The notes under the pieces are model-generated. The model made no database searches, had not been told where the DNA came from, and was given only the letters and a program-made list of their open reading frames with translations. Of a stretch of DNA of 64,000 nucleotides, positions 37,701 to 50,500 are shown piece after piece. A program made the position numbers and the translations under genes. Source of the stretch: Colius striatus (lineage: Eukaryota > Chordata > Aves > Coliiformes > Coliidae); NCBI RefSeq assembly GCF_028858725.1, contig NC_084763.1:51282152-51346151 (forward strand). Direction: 5' to 3'. The stretch's first letter is position 1. Each line of letters starts with the position of its first letter.

Positions 37701-40700
37701 GGTCATAAGCATCTTTAGTAAAAGTAGTCTTAATTACATTTTTTTTAAGTCCCACAGCACTGCAGTTAAGAGGAAATCAGTGATGTAAGGAAAGCCCATC
37801 TAAAACAACACAGTATTTCCTAGGTTATGAAAGTTCTGTTATGCCAAACAAGCATACTAATTTTCATCATAGCACATTCCCAGTCAATTCTTTCATTATA
37901 GATACAGTTGGTTTGTATTTTTATGTAATTTTGGACATAATTCTTGGACTTTTTTTAATGTAATAAAATTAAATTGCAAAGCTCTTTGTGGTTATTGCTG
38001 AGAATGTTGGCATGCTCAATTCACAGGAAAAAAAGAAGATAGTAAGAAATTGCCTGCATTATCAGTGCCACGGAGGACAGATCATCCAGTTATGGGAATT
38101 AAAAGTAATAAGAATTTTATAACTGCAAATGCAGTTGCTGCTATCACTGGAATGCCTAAGAAGGCTCAACCTATGTATGTTGATAGAAGACAGGGAGAAA
38201 AGTATCTGCTTGAAACTTCAGGACTTGTTCCAAAATATATCTTTAAAAAGGTAATGTTTATTAAATGGTGGTGGAAATAACTAGTGGCAAGGTCTATTTT
38301 AGGTTCTCTGTTGAATGTTTATGATTCTTTTTGAGATATTTAGATACCATTGCCGTTTGTGATAGACCTTTGAAATTCAACAAGGAGGAATCACTGGCTT
38401 TGAAGTTGTGCCTTGCCTTTGCTCTGTATCCACTTGCTTATTCTGTCAGCAAAAAAAATGGCAGAATGATGCTGCTAAAGCATTAGCATATGTGTTGCAT
38501 TGGTAGCCCAGGAATCTAACAAGGAGACTGTGGTAAATGAATGCTAGCTCTTTAGGAAAAACAGGCAGGGAAGAAGAGGACAAGTTGCCGTTTGAATGAA
38601 GAAGCTGTTCAAATATATGGAGCACTTCTATGGAACTGGCAACAGGATGGTTGAGCCTCAGGATCAGAGTAAGTGTTAGAAGTGTGTTTGTTATGGACTA
38701 TCCAATTAGGAGGGGAACTGAATGAAACCTCTTTAAGCAAGTTGAGGAAATCTTCAGATAACAGTGCAGCATCTTACAGAACACTTTAGCCTCCTTGGTA
38801 TCTGCTGAAAGGACAACACAATGGGATGAAAGCAATCAAAAAATGTTCCTGGAAGCTGTCAGCAACAGCTTCTTAACACAGATGAGGGATGACCTAATCA
38901 GTGCTCATGCTCTTCTGGATGTGTTACTTACAAATGAGAAAGAACTAGTCAGAAGTGTGATAATCAATAGTAATGTTAGTTGCACAAGCCATGAAGTAGT
39001 TCAAGATCCTCTCCTCCTCAGGGGAGCAGGTGGTAAAGTACAGACTATGTACTTCAGGAAAGCAAACTTCAACTTATTCAGGGGACTAGGAGGTACAGAG
39101 ATAGCTCTGAAAAGCAAAGCCTTTAAAGACAATCTCCTTCAAACATAAGAACAATCCATTCCACTACTCAGGAAAACAAGATGTATCAGGAATCTGACTT
39201 AACTAAACAGGTAACTCATGATGGAGCATTATGCAAAAAGAGACATGATATATGACGTAACTCTTGACAGAAGATGCATAAAAGTGAACCTGCAGTTCTT
39301 GCAGTACCTTTGCATGGCTAAAGATATTTATAAACAATGCTAGTTATAGTGCTACCCAACACTAAAAGATTTGTGAATCATTTTGCATTTGGGAGAAAGA
39401 AGGGAGACTCCAGTACCTTCTGGCAGAGCTAGGTAGTTTTAATTTTACAAAGGATAAGGCAAAATAGATGTGTTCCCCCAAGTACATCAAGGATATCCAG
39501 GAATTAGTTTTCCTCTCAAAAACGTAACTGCCATGTCCAGTATGGGATAGTTTATCATTCCTAACTAGTCTAATTTTCATGTATGTGTTAACGCTATTAA
39601 CACCCTTCTGTGGCATGCAATGCTCAGCAAAAATCAGGATATAGGAAGGCCTTTCAAAGTAAGTATCTAAGGAATGTGTTTCAGAGCACAGAATCTGAAA
39701 CCATGTAAAAATGTAAAATAGCTTGCTGTATTTAATAGGTTTCTAAGTCCTCAATCAACTATCAGCTCTTATAAACAGATATTTTGCTTTCTGGATTCTG
39801 TATCTTACAAGATTACAAAAAGAAATTGAGGGGAATTGTTTCTACATTTTACTCAGGTTACAAAGCCAATCATGTTTGATACACGGGGATTTTCGATTTT
39901 ATTCCTTGTTAGCACAAAATTCCATTTCAAGCTGTCTTTGCAAATGTAATACACTATGGATGACTGGTATGTCTTTGTTTCCTTCTTAAAAGCACACTAA
40001 AGAAAATTCTTCCTTGCCCTTACAGGATTATGGTGTTACACCAAAATATGTAACACGGAGAAATGAAGAAATTAAGAGAGCTCAGAAGGAATATGAGGCC
40101 AATGTCTCGGAGCATCTCAAGACAAAAGCCATGAAACGGCTATCTGATGAGGAAAGGAAAAGTCTTGTGCAGGTGTGTATTTAGATTTTGTGTAATTAGT
40201 AAGGGGTACAAAATATTGAGTAAGGTAACATACATCCATTAAATAATAAATGTATACTAGAGTTTTTTTAAGCGAGGCATATGAGTTAGCTACTATTTCA
40301 CTAGATGGAGCTGTAGAACAGTTGTAAACTGAACTGAGAGGCGCTGATCTAGCTACAGTTTTAGTCCAGTTTTACAACTGCTTCTATTCTGTTCGATTCC
40401 TCTCATCCTTTAATGACTTGGAATTTCATTGAAACATCAGAGGAATGGAGAAAATCACCTATACTGGTTTAGTGGCAGTTATCTCTAGTCGTGAATCATG
40501 GGAAAATACAAATGGCTTTTCTTTTGCTGATGCATAACATTGCCAGTTCATTGGCAGCTTCTATCTTCACATTGTGACCCTGATGACTAAAGCATGACAT
40601 AAAGGTCACACTTCAAAATGTGACAAAAACACGACACAGAATTAAATTGCAATATATTCACAGAACAATGATTGGAAAAAATGTATGTTGTCCAGCTGTT

Positions 40701-43700
40701 TTCGATACTTTCTTTCATACAGTTTTTATGGCATGAATTTTCTAAAGAGAAATAATGCCATAAAAGAAGAAGGGCAGAAAAGAGAGACTTTAAAAGTACA
40801 TTTCATCCTTGAACTGGAATTTCTCATGACCACATTTTAGCCAAATTTCCTATGAAAATGAAGCTTAAATTATGGTGATATCTATTTATCAGTCTGTCCC
40901 TTAGTAACTTACATTAGCAGCTACCTGAAACAAATTAGCAGATACATGCACATCTCCAAGATGCTAAATTTCCACTAAAAAAAAAAATGCAGCAGAATAT
41001 CTAGAGAGAAAATACGGTGTCCAACACTGGCAAAGATTAACTGGTTGATCAGCATGATCCAAAATAGCCAGGAGAATCTCTTGCTTATGCAGCAAGCAGT
41101 AGAAGCTAGGAAGGGGTATGTGAGAGAGGTGAGGGTATTGCATTGACAGCAATGTAAAGGACATAACAGCAAGATTAAGTGAAGATTAAGATATTTTTGT
41201 GTTGGGAAAGGCATGGGACAAATCAACGGTCCAGCAAGTTAACTATGTAACAAGAATATATGTGCAAAAAGGCATGTGATTTCAGCTGCTCACAGTTCTG
41301 CATTTAGTTTGATTAAAATTTTGCTCTGCATTTTTAAGATACAAGCATACACCTACATATTTTTAATTGAAATGTTTTCAGATTGTTTTTATTAATTACT
41401 TTTATTTTCCCAAAAAAGAAGTTTTCACTTTCATGAGGCAAATTACTGATACAGTTATATTATCTGGAGGAATTTGTCCCCCCAGGCTATGTGGCTTCCA
41501 GTGCTCAGCTGTAGCCATGTGGGAATTCCTGTCTTTTAAAATAATTGCCATTGCTAGTGAACACATGTGTGCTATCTGTTTTGAAAGAATACGTGGCAAT
41601 AGATGTCTGAGAACAAAATCAGGCCTCATGAACTTAGAAAAATAAAGGGAAATAATATGTGCCAACATTTTTGAACTCTCCATTATGCTTACTTTGGTTG
41701 GGATTTTATGACAATAAAGAGAATGTTGATAAATGCAGTACATATTTCTCCCTGATCCAACATGTATTAGAATTCCTTATATAGAGTTAGATATTCAGTT
41801 GTTATCTAGCACATAGCAATAATGGTCAGCATATTACATTGCTGTTGGAGGAGCTGTGAGCGAGATTTTTATGAAGGGAGTCATCATCTGCTTTTGATCT
41901 CTCCACTCTGTGGGGATAAATTGTTGTGAATGCTTTAATGTGTTTTAAAATTCACTGTTTTCAGTGATGTGCAAACTAGTTTTTACTCATGTACATAAAG
42001 AACATTTACTTAAAAGAAGCTCTGAATGACTCTTCTATGACAGTTTTACAAATAAGGTATTTCTTTTCATTACCATATATGTGCAAAAACTGTATCTGAC
42101 TCGTGGTAGACTAGGAGCTAAGAGCTTTAAGAACTTTACAGCCTTGTATTGTAACGACAAGTAGTATTGCAAGACAGTAAATAAACAGATTTGTTGCTCT
42201 AAGTCTCACATGTTGAGGTCGGGATTTTTCATGTATGTGTAGATATTTGCATATGAAGACTGTTGGAATAACCTTTATGGAGAGCACTTATATGGTTACT
42301 GTGAATACACAAAAAGCAAAAATTGCTATGCAGTAAATACACTGCTTTGAATCAGTAAAATATGAGTTCATATTTTAAAGTGTGCTTTTCTTAGGAAATG
42401 ATGGCTGTGAGAAGTCTTTTTTTTCTATTAAATCAATTCATACAGTGGTCAAAACCAGGCAAGTTTTTAAGCTTGAGTTCTGAAATAGAAGCAACAATCT
42501 TCAAAGCTAAATATGTATTAAGAGTAATTCCTTTAAATTTAACTTCAATATGTTAGCCAATTAGCCAATTGGAGAGAAAAAGTGCTTAATAGTGGAGAAG
42601 GACATGAGGTTGAAAATCACAACAGATCATAATTTCAGTCTCAGTTAAATCTGATTTTAGTTACAGAGGGAAGCTAAAATACTTAGTTCCCAAGAGAACT
42701 ACGCAGAACTTCAGCTCTTCATTTTCAAAGATACTTTGTGGTCTCTTCCAAGAAATTAGAACTAAGTGCCAAAGTCGTTTTGTAAAAGTATTTTCTCGCT
42801 GATACTGTATTGTTTACTCATTGCTGTAGTTCCTTGTAGAAGGTGTGATTGTTAAATTCACCCATACAGTTTTCATAAGGACATTTGATGCTCTGAATAA
42901 ACTAAATCCCCATATATGCAAATATAATATATGTAGATTTTGGTTATTCTCTTGAGTAGAGAAAATAAGAGTAATTGTTGCAGCAATTATGAGGACATAG
43001 AGACAAGCTTTAAACTTTCTTTTTCTATTACCGTGTGGATCCATTCAGCATATGTTGGGGGAGAAAAGTGGGTTGTTGAATTAACACCTTTATCAGCATG
43101 GTTCAGCTGATTGTCTGAGGGTCTTTTTAGACTGAGTTTTAGTCCTGGGCTTTTATATATGAATAAAAGACACAATGAGGTAATTCTTCACACGGCAGCA
43201 TTCAAGGGAGATATCAGTTATTAAAATTACTGTTGGTAAGGTCAGTGACAGGTTTTTTAGTCCACATGATAAGTTGCCTACAGATGTTATTGTAAATGTA
43301 GATTAGGAAGAGAATGCAACTATTTTTTCAAAGCAGTTCACAGAAGTTAAAGTCCTGTGGGATCTGTTTGGTCCAAGCAAACTCTCTTTTATGGAAAATG
43401 AAGTTGGTGGTGAGATGAACTGAAACTGCCATTGAATTTTGGCTGGAGTTCCAAGTATTGGTATTCTTGTGGTTACTTATGGTAACCACTGTGTGTGACG
43501 TGGTGCTATCTGTGATAGCCAGGTTGCTGTTTATGGGGAAGGGGTTTCTGCAGTGCAGTTTGTAAGATAATTCCTGATGCATTTTTGAGAAAAGAAGGCA
43601 TTGGAGTAACAGGAGTTTTGAGACATCTTTTATGAAGCCTAGTGGTTCCTCGGTGAGCATATTAGCATTAGATACAATGAGACAGTTGCCTACCCGTAAA

Positions 43701-44549
43701 TCATTGAAAGCATAAAAAGTCTCTTACATAGAATAAGGAAGAGTCACTCTTCATTTACCACATGCAGTTTTTCTTGAAGATACTGAGGACTGGAGTTTCT
43801 GGTAGGCTACAGAGTTGACTATTAGACACATTGACATGGACTCTTGGAACAGGCTTCCCAGAGGGGTTGTGGAGTCTTCTTCCTTGGAGGTCTTCAAGAC
43901 CCACCTGGACAGGTTCCTGTGCGACCTGATCTAGGTGAACCTGCTTCTGCAGGGGGGTTGGACTAGATGATCTCTAAAGGTCCCTTCCAACCCCTACCAT
44001 TCTATGACTCTATCATTCTTTTTTTCAGTTTAGCTTTTTTGTAGCTTGTCCTTAACTGGCTAGTTTAATTCTTAATTCGTTGCCTCTTAAAGACTGTAAT
44101 TTTTTCTCTCCAAGACACGCAGTGTTTTAAAGACCATTCCTTTCATTGCAGAGAATGAGTCAAAATTCTTTCTGTGGCAACTACTTTGACTTTTAAGCAT
44201 TTCATTAATTTGGTACAATTAAGATGATTAAACATTATCCATATATTTAGCTATTATTTTAACATTGCAGTGACACTTCTCAAATGCAATATTAACAGAA
44301 CCTCAAAGTAGTTTATGTACATATAATTGTTAATGAAGAAAGTTTTTCTCATATCTTTCCATGTCATGGCTCTAGGGGCTGAAAAAGAAGTGGGAGGAAG
44401 TGTATCATGAATTTCAAGGTCTGCCTGTACAAATAGACACCATATCCAAGAAGTTACGTAAAGAAAAGCTGGAATTACAGTTGAAACAACTGGAGCATGA
44501 CATAGAAGAACTTGAGAAGCACAAAGTTATCTACATTACAAATGAGTAA
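31663..44549 (+). CDS. ENKUR: ENKUR, enkurin, five coding exons (gene span with introns)
   Basis: Joining 31663-31739, 35354-35499, 38027-38250, 40026-40172 and 44376-44546 gives 255 codons ending at TAA 44,547-44,549; human enkurin has 256. All introns are GT-AG and phases match. The N-terminus has a proline-rich PVKPPRY (21-27). A second proline-containing stretch, LPALSVP (83-89), lies where the mammalian protein has its reported SH3-binding site. The middle holds TDHPVMGI and SGLVPKYI blocks. Residues about 150-255 form the enkurin domain, helical and charged, with RLSDEER and a coiled-coil-like leucine/glutamate C-terminus ending KHKVIYITNE. Enkurin was found as a calmodulin- and TRPC-binding sperm protein. 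It is now known as a microtubule inner protein of motile cilia, and human loss causes laterality defects. The start has A at -3 and G at +4. The promoter X-box supports ciliary expression. Confidence 0.95.
31953..32213 (+). mobile_element. CR1 LINE 3' end in ENKUR intron 1
   Basis: GGTAATGGGATGAAGCTGGA through GGTCCCTTCCAACCCCTACC and two ATTCTATG 8-mers; 5'-truncated. Its tail is nearly identical to the copies at 10.3 and 43.9 kb, so it is the same young subfamily. Confidence 0.95.
32582..32611. repeat. 15-bp tandem duplication
   Basis: AATAGCTTTAAAATG occurs twice in direct succession with no mismatch. Confidence 0.97.
35354..35499 (+). CDS. ENKUR: ENKUR coding exon 2
   Basis: 146 bp. It completes Arg26, encodes residues 27-74 (starting YVSIFRP, including KTMGPAKVAVPSPKNFL) and gives the first base of Arg75. 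It is flanked by acceptor TGTAAG and donor GTAAGC. The KTMGPAKV and PSPKNFL blocks are hallmarks of enkurin. Confidence 0.93.
35500..38026 (+). other. ENKUR intron 2
   Basis: 2.5 kb, AT-rich, splitting codon 75 after its first base. It contains a short (TG)n tract at 35,703-35,731. I see no other feature. Confidence 0.85.
35703..35731. repeat. (TG)n microsatellite
   Basis: About 14 TG units with one TTG interruption, in ENKUR intron 2. Confidence 0.97.
38027..38250 (+). CDS. ENKUR: ENKUR coding exon 3
   Basis: 224 bp. It finishes Arg75 and encodes residues 76-149, including LPALSVP, TDHPVMGIKS, YVDRRQGEKYLLE and SGLVPKYIFKK. Acceptor CACAG, donor GTAATG, ends in phase 0. This is the best-conserved middle block of enkurin. 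Confidence 0.95.
38251..40025 (+). other. ENKUR intron 3
   Basis: 1.8 kb, phase 0. It contains a degraded internal CR1 ORF2 fragment at about 38,785-39,215, described separately. Nothing else is recognisable. Confidence 0.85.
38785..39215 (+). mobile_element. CR1 LINE internal fragment (endonuclease-RT linker) in ENKUR intron 3
   Basis: The frame at 38,795-39,148 reads FLTQMRDDLISAHALLDVLL, then TNEKELV, MYFRKANFNLFRGL and AFKDNLLQT. This is the conserved order of the CR1 ORF2 segment between endonuclease and reverse transcriptase (FLTQ, LDLLLTN, LDFRRADFGLFR, FKDHLL). A frameshifted GIC.KDNTMG block just upstream extends the match. It lacks the CR1 3' end, so it is an internal remnant that tail-based repeat spotting misses. 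Confidence 0.78.
40026..40172 (+). CDS. ENKUR: ENKUR coding exon 4
   Basis: 147 bp, 49 codons, residues 150-198, from DYGVTPKYV to SLVQ with AMKRLSDEER near the end. Acceptor TACAG, donor GTGTGT. This is the first half of the C-terminal enkurin domain, where mammalian enkurin has its IQ-type calmodulin-binding segment. Confidence 0.95.
40173..44375 (+). other. ENKUR intron 4
   Basis: 4.2 kb, phase 0, the longest ENKUR intron. It contains a plus-strand CR1 3' end at about 43,841-44,016, only some 360 bp before exon 5. A 110-codon minus-strand frame at 43,328-43,660 has no recognisable homology and is probably chance. Confidence 0.85.
43841..44016 (+). mobile_element. CR1 LINE 3' end in ENKUR intron 4
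   Basis: TCTTGGAACAGGCTTCCCAG to the GGGGGGTTGGACTAGATGAT and CCATTCTATGACTCTAT tail; 5'-truncated. The final 8-mers are slightly degraded. Confidence 0.95.
44376..44549 (+). CDS. ENKUR: ENKUR coding exon 5 and stop
   Basis: 57 codons plus TAA, residues 199-255, from GLKKKWEEVYHEFQ to VIYITNE. The second half is a Leu/Glu/Lys-rich helix that is probably a coiled coil. The stop overlaps a donor-like GAGTAAGG, but the 255-residue product matches the family's length and C-terminus, so I take TAA as the true end. Confidence 0.93.
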   Translation, partial: GLKKKWEEVYHEFQGLPVQIDTISKKLRKEKLELQLKQLEHDIEELEKHKVIYITNE

Positions 44550-47500
44550 GGACTGTTTTTCAGATACAACCCCTCTGGTCCCTTTCTTTTCCTTTGTCCC
44601 CTCTAAATTCTCAGAGGAAATTGACACAACCAAATATTGAGAAGGAAATATTGAACTAATAGAAGTACACAGCTTCTTAGAAAAGTTGTTACAGATAGCT
44701 GTCACCTGTGTTGTTCACAAAACATTCTCAAACAAAATTCTTAATTAAACTTTGAGTATAAAAACATGAACTGAGTTGATTCTTTGTAATTTTTATTAAC
44801 TACTAAGATTTCTCTAAACATCATACAAAAAACATAGTAAATACTGTTTCATATGTTTGGAGCACTTTTTTCCTTACATAGCCATAATAAAGTGAAGTAA
44901 GTGGCTGCTGAAGACAGCTTGGTAAATATCACTTTAGGGTGAATGGCATCTGGACTAGTTATTAAAGAGCTGTTACACATTACTTAAAAGCTTGAGCAAT
45001 TGTATTTCTAAACAGTTTTGCTTCTGCACAAGATTTTGTGTACTCGTTTTTTGTTACAAAAACCTATTTTAATAGTGGAAGCCTAGAATAACATAGACTT
45101 CATGTAATATAGATGCACCATGTAGTTTGTGGTGTGTGTTTACATAGAAATAATTCTGTAATACTATAATAAACCTACAACTAAACTAGAAAAATGTGTT
45201 CTGCTTGCTATTAGGTGTGTAAAGTTAGAATGAAAGCTTTATAGTAGCATGTAAATCAAGTCCTAAGCAGAAATTATATCAGCACGCTACACTGCAATTA
45301 CTTGCATAAAAATTGTTTTTCTTTCCTACTGCTTAACCTTTGCTTCAGAACACAGCTTTTCTGTATGGTGTGAATCATTACCACAAACAGCTGTTGTGAC
45401 ATCATTATATCTGACATCAGCAGAGGATGAAGTAGAAACTTTCAACTGAATTATTCAAATTTTCACGTACATTAAATTCCTTTCATACTTTTTTTAGGGA
45501 ATGGCTGTGATTCTAGGCTATATTTCGTTTGCATCTTAAACTTGTCTATGTCTATGTTACTAGGAAAGCGTGGGTGAGCAGCAATGTGTATTTTGTCCTT
45601 TGTAGCTTATTGTTAAGCAACCACATTTATTTTTGAAAGATATAAGCTGGAAGAAAGCCATGGTTTGGTAAAAATCTTAATTTGATTTACTCTTTAAATC
45701 AAAAGAATTACTTACACTGTATATTTCAGCAAAACCACACCAATTACAAGCACTTAACATGCCACGTTACATCCTAGTGAAGTACACGATCCCTTTCCTG
45801 AGAAAGGCAATATAATCCAACATGGCTGTTTCTTCTGGCTGAAAAGAAAATGCTAGATTTTACTCTGAAACAGGGTGTATCCCTATTGCCTCACTCTCAG
45901 CTTTTAATTACTCTTAGACCATTTAGCTGAGCCAAGTGGAGGATCTGGATTTGATTCTTTCACTTACCATCAGTGCAAACTTCGTGGAAATGCAAAGCAG
46001 GTGATGGCCTATTGCAAAATTTGGGGTAAGCAACTAGGCCACTCTTGGAAACAGTTGACATTCACCAGCAATAATGAATGCTTTCAAAAACCATCAGAAA
46101 GATATTAGTTAGGAAGTGAACAGGAAGGGATGCAAAAGGCATTGCTGCTTAAAAGGAGAGATTGAAGCTAAAGCCAGTGCACTTCTATATCTGAGTGGGC
46201 TGTCACTAATGTCTTTCAACAGTACTGTGGGGTAATTTGGACAAACTTAATATAGCCATTTGCAAGTAGTTCTGCTGCTACACAGGATATTCCTCTCTTG
46301 ATATGCTTAACTAGCTTCTGTCACCTGATGAGGAGGTTGTAACTCCTTTGATGTGTATTCCATGACAACTACAATAATGAAAACCATTGAAAGTACTCAC
46401 AGAGGGATAATATTCTTACTCTTCAACTCTCTCTGTGAAGTTTGACAAAATAAATGCACAGAATCCAAAGAATGTCACTCTTATGTGTTCAGGAAATACT
46501 AATAATTGTAGGTGTAATTTTCATGAATCAACTAATCAACTATACTGTACCTTCAGTATAACTAAGGCAAAAAGGTGAGCAAGCTCAATTGTCCTGACAG
46601 AATTGTTCCTTCATAAGAGATATTAAATATTAACATAAGCAAGTCTGTCCACAGGCTAAAAAATAGCATTGCTAGTTGAAATGTTCTCTAAATTCACTTG
46701 TCAATTACTAATAATCAATGAAATAATGAGGCAGAAAATCATCAAAATGTATCAAGTACTTCATAATTATCAAACTGATGTTTTTAAATGGTCCATATTA
46801 ACTTGGATAACCATCACAAAACATGCTAAATGGGGTATGAATTGGTCAGTAAGTCATGTTGCCACAAACTGAAAATATTTCCTGTTGGAAGTTGTGCATG
46901 ACAAAACTGTGTATCTATTTTTTAAAAATAGCAACATGAAATTATGATAAATATCTCACTGGCTGCTTTTCAGAATGAAACTATTTATATCCGGGAAGGA
47001 AGGGATCAGATACGGCATCGTCACAAACATAGGGAGTTCCTGATTGCCTGGCTCTGATAGAGCTGCCTCGAGCGAGCATCTGATCTGGCAGGAGCATATG
47101 GGCTCCATGTGACTGGTCTCAAAAGTACAGTGCCTTCTTGGGCTCTGCATGCATTCCTGGGCACTAAGGAAAGCTCCTCAAAACCTTCCTTGTGGAGGGG
47201 TAACCTCATTCCCCTCATGGAACAGTAAGGGAAACATTCTGTGGCAGAAATAATATGGGAGAAAGTCCTCACTGATTTCATTTTCCTTACTCTCTTGTAG
47301 GTGGGGTTTATTGTAGGAAAGCTTTGTATATTTTTGTGAAAAATTGGCATCACACACTGCTGCTATGATCGTTCTGCCACAAAGCTGACATACGTTTCAG
47401 GAAGAACAACTTATCTAACAACTTCAGCCCTAACGAAGGAGGCATCTTTCAGATATGAAAATCTCATGGCTATGCAGATTAATGGGAGTCCCAGATAAAT

Positions 47501-50500
47501 GCTAGCCCTAGCCAACACTTTCATCCTCGCTGTTATGACGCTTATAATATTAATAATATAGTTGCAGGAGAGACAGCTGGCAAAACCTATCATTAAGCTT
47601 GCCCAAGATTTCCCATTGTCAGGGAAGCTGTGGCTGAGCCCTTCAGCTATGCGGGATCACCCACCCCGGGACCAGAGGCGTATTGAGCCTGACTGGCCAG
47701 GAGAGGCCATCCAAGTTAGCCATGGATACTTGACTCCCAAATGCCTAGACTGTATTTTTCTGTCTCAATTTTGCTCTAGCTCCCTTTGTTATGTACAATT
47801 ATGTAAATAATACATGAATAAATTCAGAGGTTTCATCCTCCAGGCTAAGCAGCAGCATTATGGTAGGAATCTGAGGTGAGCTGAGTTTCTTGATTGGAGT
47901 TTTCTCTTTAAAGGGCGCTGAAGTAAATGTGACTTCCATTTCATGAAGAACATACTCTTTTTCTTTCTTTTCAGACCATACTTCCAAAAAATGCTTGTAG
48001 GTGAGCAGGCGTAGTGAAACAGTAGAATACATTCAGCTGGTCTGGTTGCTGCCATGAGGATAAACTTCTGCTCAGTCACAGTACTAACCTGTGTTGCTAA
48101 TTCGTTATTCCATGCCTGCCTCCTGACTCCACAGTGTGGAGAAATGCACACAGACATGCAAACACTGCAATAACTTTGTCTTCAAACCTTTCCTCAAATG
48201 TTCTTTCCAAAGGTGCCCACCAAAAATTTAACAACAGCTGAGCTGCTGGTGAGCTGAGACTAAGGCTTATGTCGCTGACCTGTGCAGTTTCCTTGAACTC
48301 CTCTGGCACTGTAGCCAGTTGTTACTTGTCTTAAGCTAACATTTTAAGTCATCTGTCATGTGGATCATCTATTTCTCTCTTTGCATAGTGTCTAACACAA
48401 TACAATTTCTGTCTATAGGTAGAGCTCGTAGGTAATAAGAATAAATATGGTAGTCTGGGGATGAATTAAGACCGTGCAATAAAGGGAACAGAATCAAGTT
48501 GTTTACCAAGAGGATGTGTTTTCCAAGAACCTTCATCTCAATTTGTTTCAGCAACTAGAAAGTAGGAGTTGAAGAAAGAGAAATGAGATTTAAAGCACTT
48601 ATTCCCTGGAGCAGTATGATTTATTCATGTCTTTGTCAGAGAATGTTTTTGAAATGCAATGGTGAATGACTTATACCTGGGTTTTTTTGCTGGTAGCCAT
48701 TATTACTGTATTTCTTCTTTTTGAGGTTCCTGACTTCTGTAATTTGAGCTTGTATGCTTTAAATACATATATGCCTAAAGTTAGAAACTACCCTTGAACC
48801 CAGAAAGCACTATATAGTAGTTTGAAAGCTATTGTTTCAAATGGGCCACCCAAAATTAATGAAATTAATGTCTCATTTACTCCTACTAGGTGAGAGCTCC
48901 CCTGTGGAAAATTTGGGTGACTCAAACCTGTAATTCACAGAGCTGCTGTAAAGATAGACAAGTACCTCTAGAACTGTTCCTATATTGCTTTGAGGCCTTT
49001 GAGGGCCATGTTAAAGCTGAGGAAGCAATTTCAAAATTCTCTCTTCAGAGGGAAAAGAATCAGTAGTGTTCAGCACATGGCCCCAGGCACTGCACAATGA
49101 AGAAACAACTGTGTTTTGCTGTTTGCTGTCTTTTACACAAAATATAAAATTAGGAAATGGTCTAAATCCAGCATTCCAGAACCCTTAGGGAGAGGGTCAT
49201 TCTATTCAGCAACAGAGCTCAGGGCTTGGCAGGCCATGAACATTTAGGGAGCACACGCTACAGGAGAACTTGTCAGACCAGATTCTGTTTTTCAATACAC
49301 TTCTGTTACTGCACTGTTTATTCTAGGCAAGCTGAGAAGTATACAAAATTACATCAAAGACAACTGAGCTATTTTTGGTGGGGAAAAGAAAGACCATTAA
49401 GCTACTATTTGTTTGTTTGTTTAAAACACTCACAGTTCCTTTGTTTTGCAGATTTTCCCAAATTTGCTGTAGTTTATTAAAAGAAAAAAGAGGGATGAAG
49501 CCAAGTGAACAACCTCCTTCAAAAACAAAGCAAACTCTTAACAGTTAAATTCATTAGACTGGGTGTGACCTGCTAGATATTTACAATTCCCTGGCTAGTT
49601 TTCATGGCTGGACATGATGAGTTTGTCATAGGATATGATGTGAGTAGCATTGCTGGAAAAGAATGCTTTTTCATTCAAATGTCAATACCTGGATAGGGGA
49701 AATATTTGCATACTATTATGGGGAAATAAAGTTTATTCTAATATCAAAGGACAAGAGGAAACTTTTGTTTCCCTCTGTTAGAGTTATAAAGAACTCTATA
49801 TTAATAACATGAACCTGAAAAGCAGGAAGAGTATCTTCAGGAGGCAGGAAATTGCAAAGTGAAGCTCTCGCTGCTGTAGTCTGGCACAGTGAGATTAATA
49901 ACAAACAAAAATGTAGTTTTGTATTAAAGATGGTTATCATAGACCAAATAACTCAAAGCCCAGAATTCTGTCAGGCAGTGCCTAACACTGATTTAAAGGT
50001 AATAAAAAAATGAAAAACTAGGCTAACATATTGAATGACAGCTTTTCAATGTTTTCTTGATACCAAAGTTACCGGAGCTAAATTTCAAAGCCTAGGTCAG
50101 TCTTTTAGACTCAGTAGAGGTTAATTGTGATAGCTGAATTCTCTGAGCCTCCCTTCAAGGTCTCATATGCTGCAACTGCTTTAAAGCTAAACTTTCCAGT
50201 TCCTCGAGGTGCTAATTCTGGTGAAATCAAAGGCAGACAGAAGCTAGATTCCAGCTCATGGTGCTACCCCATCACCTGCTGTAGTACAGTGCTTACAGAG
50301 GGGAAGTTGAGCATCTACACTGCTGTACATTGCAAGGTGCTACTTAGCCCTGCCTAACTGGACAGCTTTTCTTAGTCTCCCCAGGTTCTGAAATGCAGGG
50401 GAATGGTTTGAAATACTGCTTCATGTTCTCCTAGATATGTATATATAACACCGTCGGGCAAAGATGTTCTGCTGCATTCTGGGTCTTCAGCAGCCACCCT

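Noticed and set aside
43328-43660. 110-codon minus-strand frame in ENKUR intron 4
   Set aside because: No recognisable domain and composition like the surrounding intron. I considered a transposon fragment but found no family motif.
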